58,301 nt of DNA from Perkinsus chesapeaki (taxonomy: Eukaryota > Perkinsozoa > Perkinsida > Perkinsidae). Location of the stretch: assembly GCA_013115145.1 (NCBI GenBank), contig JAAPAO010000170.1:1-58301 (forward strand). The letters run 5' to 3'. The position numbers and the translations under genes are program-made. Within the stretch, counting starts at the first letter, position 1. Each line of letters opens with the position of its first letter. A model generated the notes under the pieces. That model did not search any database, was not told the origin of the DNA, and worked only from the letters and a program-made list of their open reading frames with translations. Positions 57,753 through 58,301 of this stretch are shown here, piece after piece.

Positions 57753-58160
57753 ATGGGAGGTATCTTCAACAGCATTCTCGCTATGGTGCTTATGGCACGT
57801 GTGTGTTTCTCACTGTGGTCGTGTCTGCCCGATGGTCACTACGAACTTAAAAGTTCTTCAGTATCCGAAGGCTTCGTGCCCTCCATAACAGCTATCCGCT
57901 TTGAGACGATAGGAGATCCTGAGATTGACTCTTACTGTTCTATTCTGCTCTTTCCCGTTGAGCAGGAATCCAATTCTACATCTGAGCCACTTGAAGCTAC
58001 TTACGATACGAAAGGACTCTTGGCAAGAGTTAATGTCTCAAGTCCCTTTCCTGCCGACTTTTATCCACCACCAACATTCATAGAATACATCGAGTTACGC
58101 ACATCGTTGTTTGTATTCTTTGGCGGTGGAAGATGGGCTGTTTATACCCTGTCTTCTTAA
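57753..58160 (+). CDS. Secreted orphan protein
   Basis: 135 residues from the ATG at 57753. The N-terminus (GGIFNSILAMVLMARVCFSL) is a good signal peptide candidate. The mature part is rich in beta-type residues, with few Cys, one Asn-Ser-Thr and one Asn-Val-Ser site, and a hydrophobic C-terminal stretch (TSLFVFFGGGRWAVYTL). No known domain is recognised. The composition resembles the small secreted beta-sandwich proteins common in parasites, but that is only an impression. Single exon. Confidence 0.5.
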   Translation: MGGIFNSILAMVLMARVCFSLWSCLPDGHYELKSSSVSEGFVPSITAIRFETIGDPEIDSYCSILLFPVEQESNSTSEPLEATYDTKGLLARVNVSSPFPADFYPPPTFIEYIELRTSLFVFFGGGRWAVYTLSS

Positions 58161-58301
58161 CCATACTGGTCGCTATGTATGCTGTAACGGGCCCGTGCTA
58201 GATGCGTCAGTGGGCGCTGTTGACATGTGTGGACCCGGACGACTGGTCACTTGTCCGATGTGTTCTCCTGCTATTCATATTACTATTTGTCTAAGGCTCG
58301 T

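Overview
The window is eukaryotic nuclear DNA from an intron-dense protist. I infer an alveolate, most likely a perkinsid (Perkinsus-like). Genes are cut by many short GT-AG introns, mostly about 30-80 bp, with one clear GC-AG case. The gene set mixes a ciliary/centrosomal CSPP1-like protein, a WDR47-like protein, a branchpoint-binding SF1 protein, an Na+/Ca2+ exchanger, an EI24 protein, a cathepsin B and a secreted pseudokinase. The genus is inference; no rRNA or other diagnostic marker is present. Exons were joined by hand from frame continuity, GT/AG sites and family motifs, so exon edges are approximate.

Layout. 1-1028: 3' part of a cathepsin B-like protease (+). About 2.4-4.3 kb: an unresolved, possibly decayed gene. 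4781-6955: secreted pseudokinase (-). 7073-11379: Na+/Ca2+ exchanger (+), with a large 18-bp minisatellite in one intron. 12491-16606: SF1/BBP-like splicing factor with extra KH domains (+). 17130-27346: six tandem same-strand paralogues of a multipass acyltransferase family (DUF1624/HGSNAT-type), called A to F here. 27.5-28.0 kb: a dense cluster of small perfect hairpins. 28274-33141: CSPP1-like coiled-coil protein (+), apparently hosting an antisense single-pass membrane protein gene (30015-30692) whose paralogue lies just downstream (33665-34447).

36438-37612: EI24 family membrane protein (-). 38041-40637: FUSC/ArAE-type transporter (-). About 40.9 kb: a tRNA-like sequence. 41132-41731: unknown small gene (+). 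42010-46326: Josephin-domain deubiquitinase with a UIM and UBA-like repeats (+). 46.4-51.2 kb: an accessory region with three small secreted cysteine-rich proteins (two as an inverted duplicate pair), another small secreted-type ORF with a decayed copy, and a triple palindrome at 50566-50655. 51.2-53.0 kb: mostly gene-free repeats. 53062-56466: WDR47-like LisH/CTLH/WD40 protein (-). 56.5-57.7 kb: repeat-like sequence. 57753-58160: a secreted orphan.

The window holds no operon-like pathway. The two main signals are the six-copy membrane acyltransferase array, which shows probable gene conversion and one member that has lost its conserved polar residues, and the small secreted cysteine-rich family next to palindrome-rich DNA.
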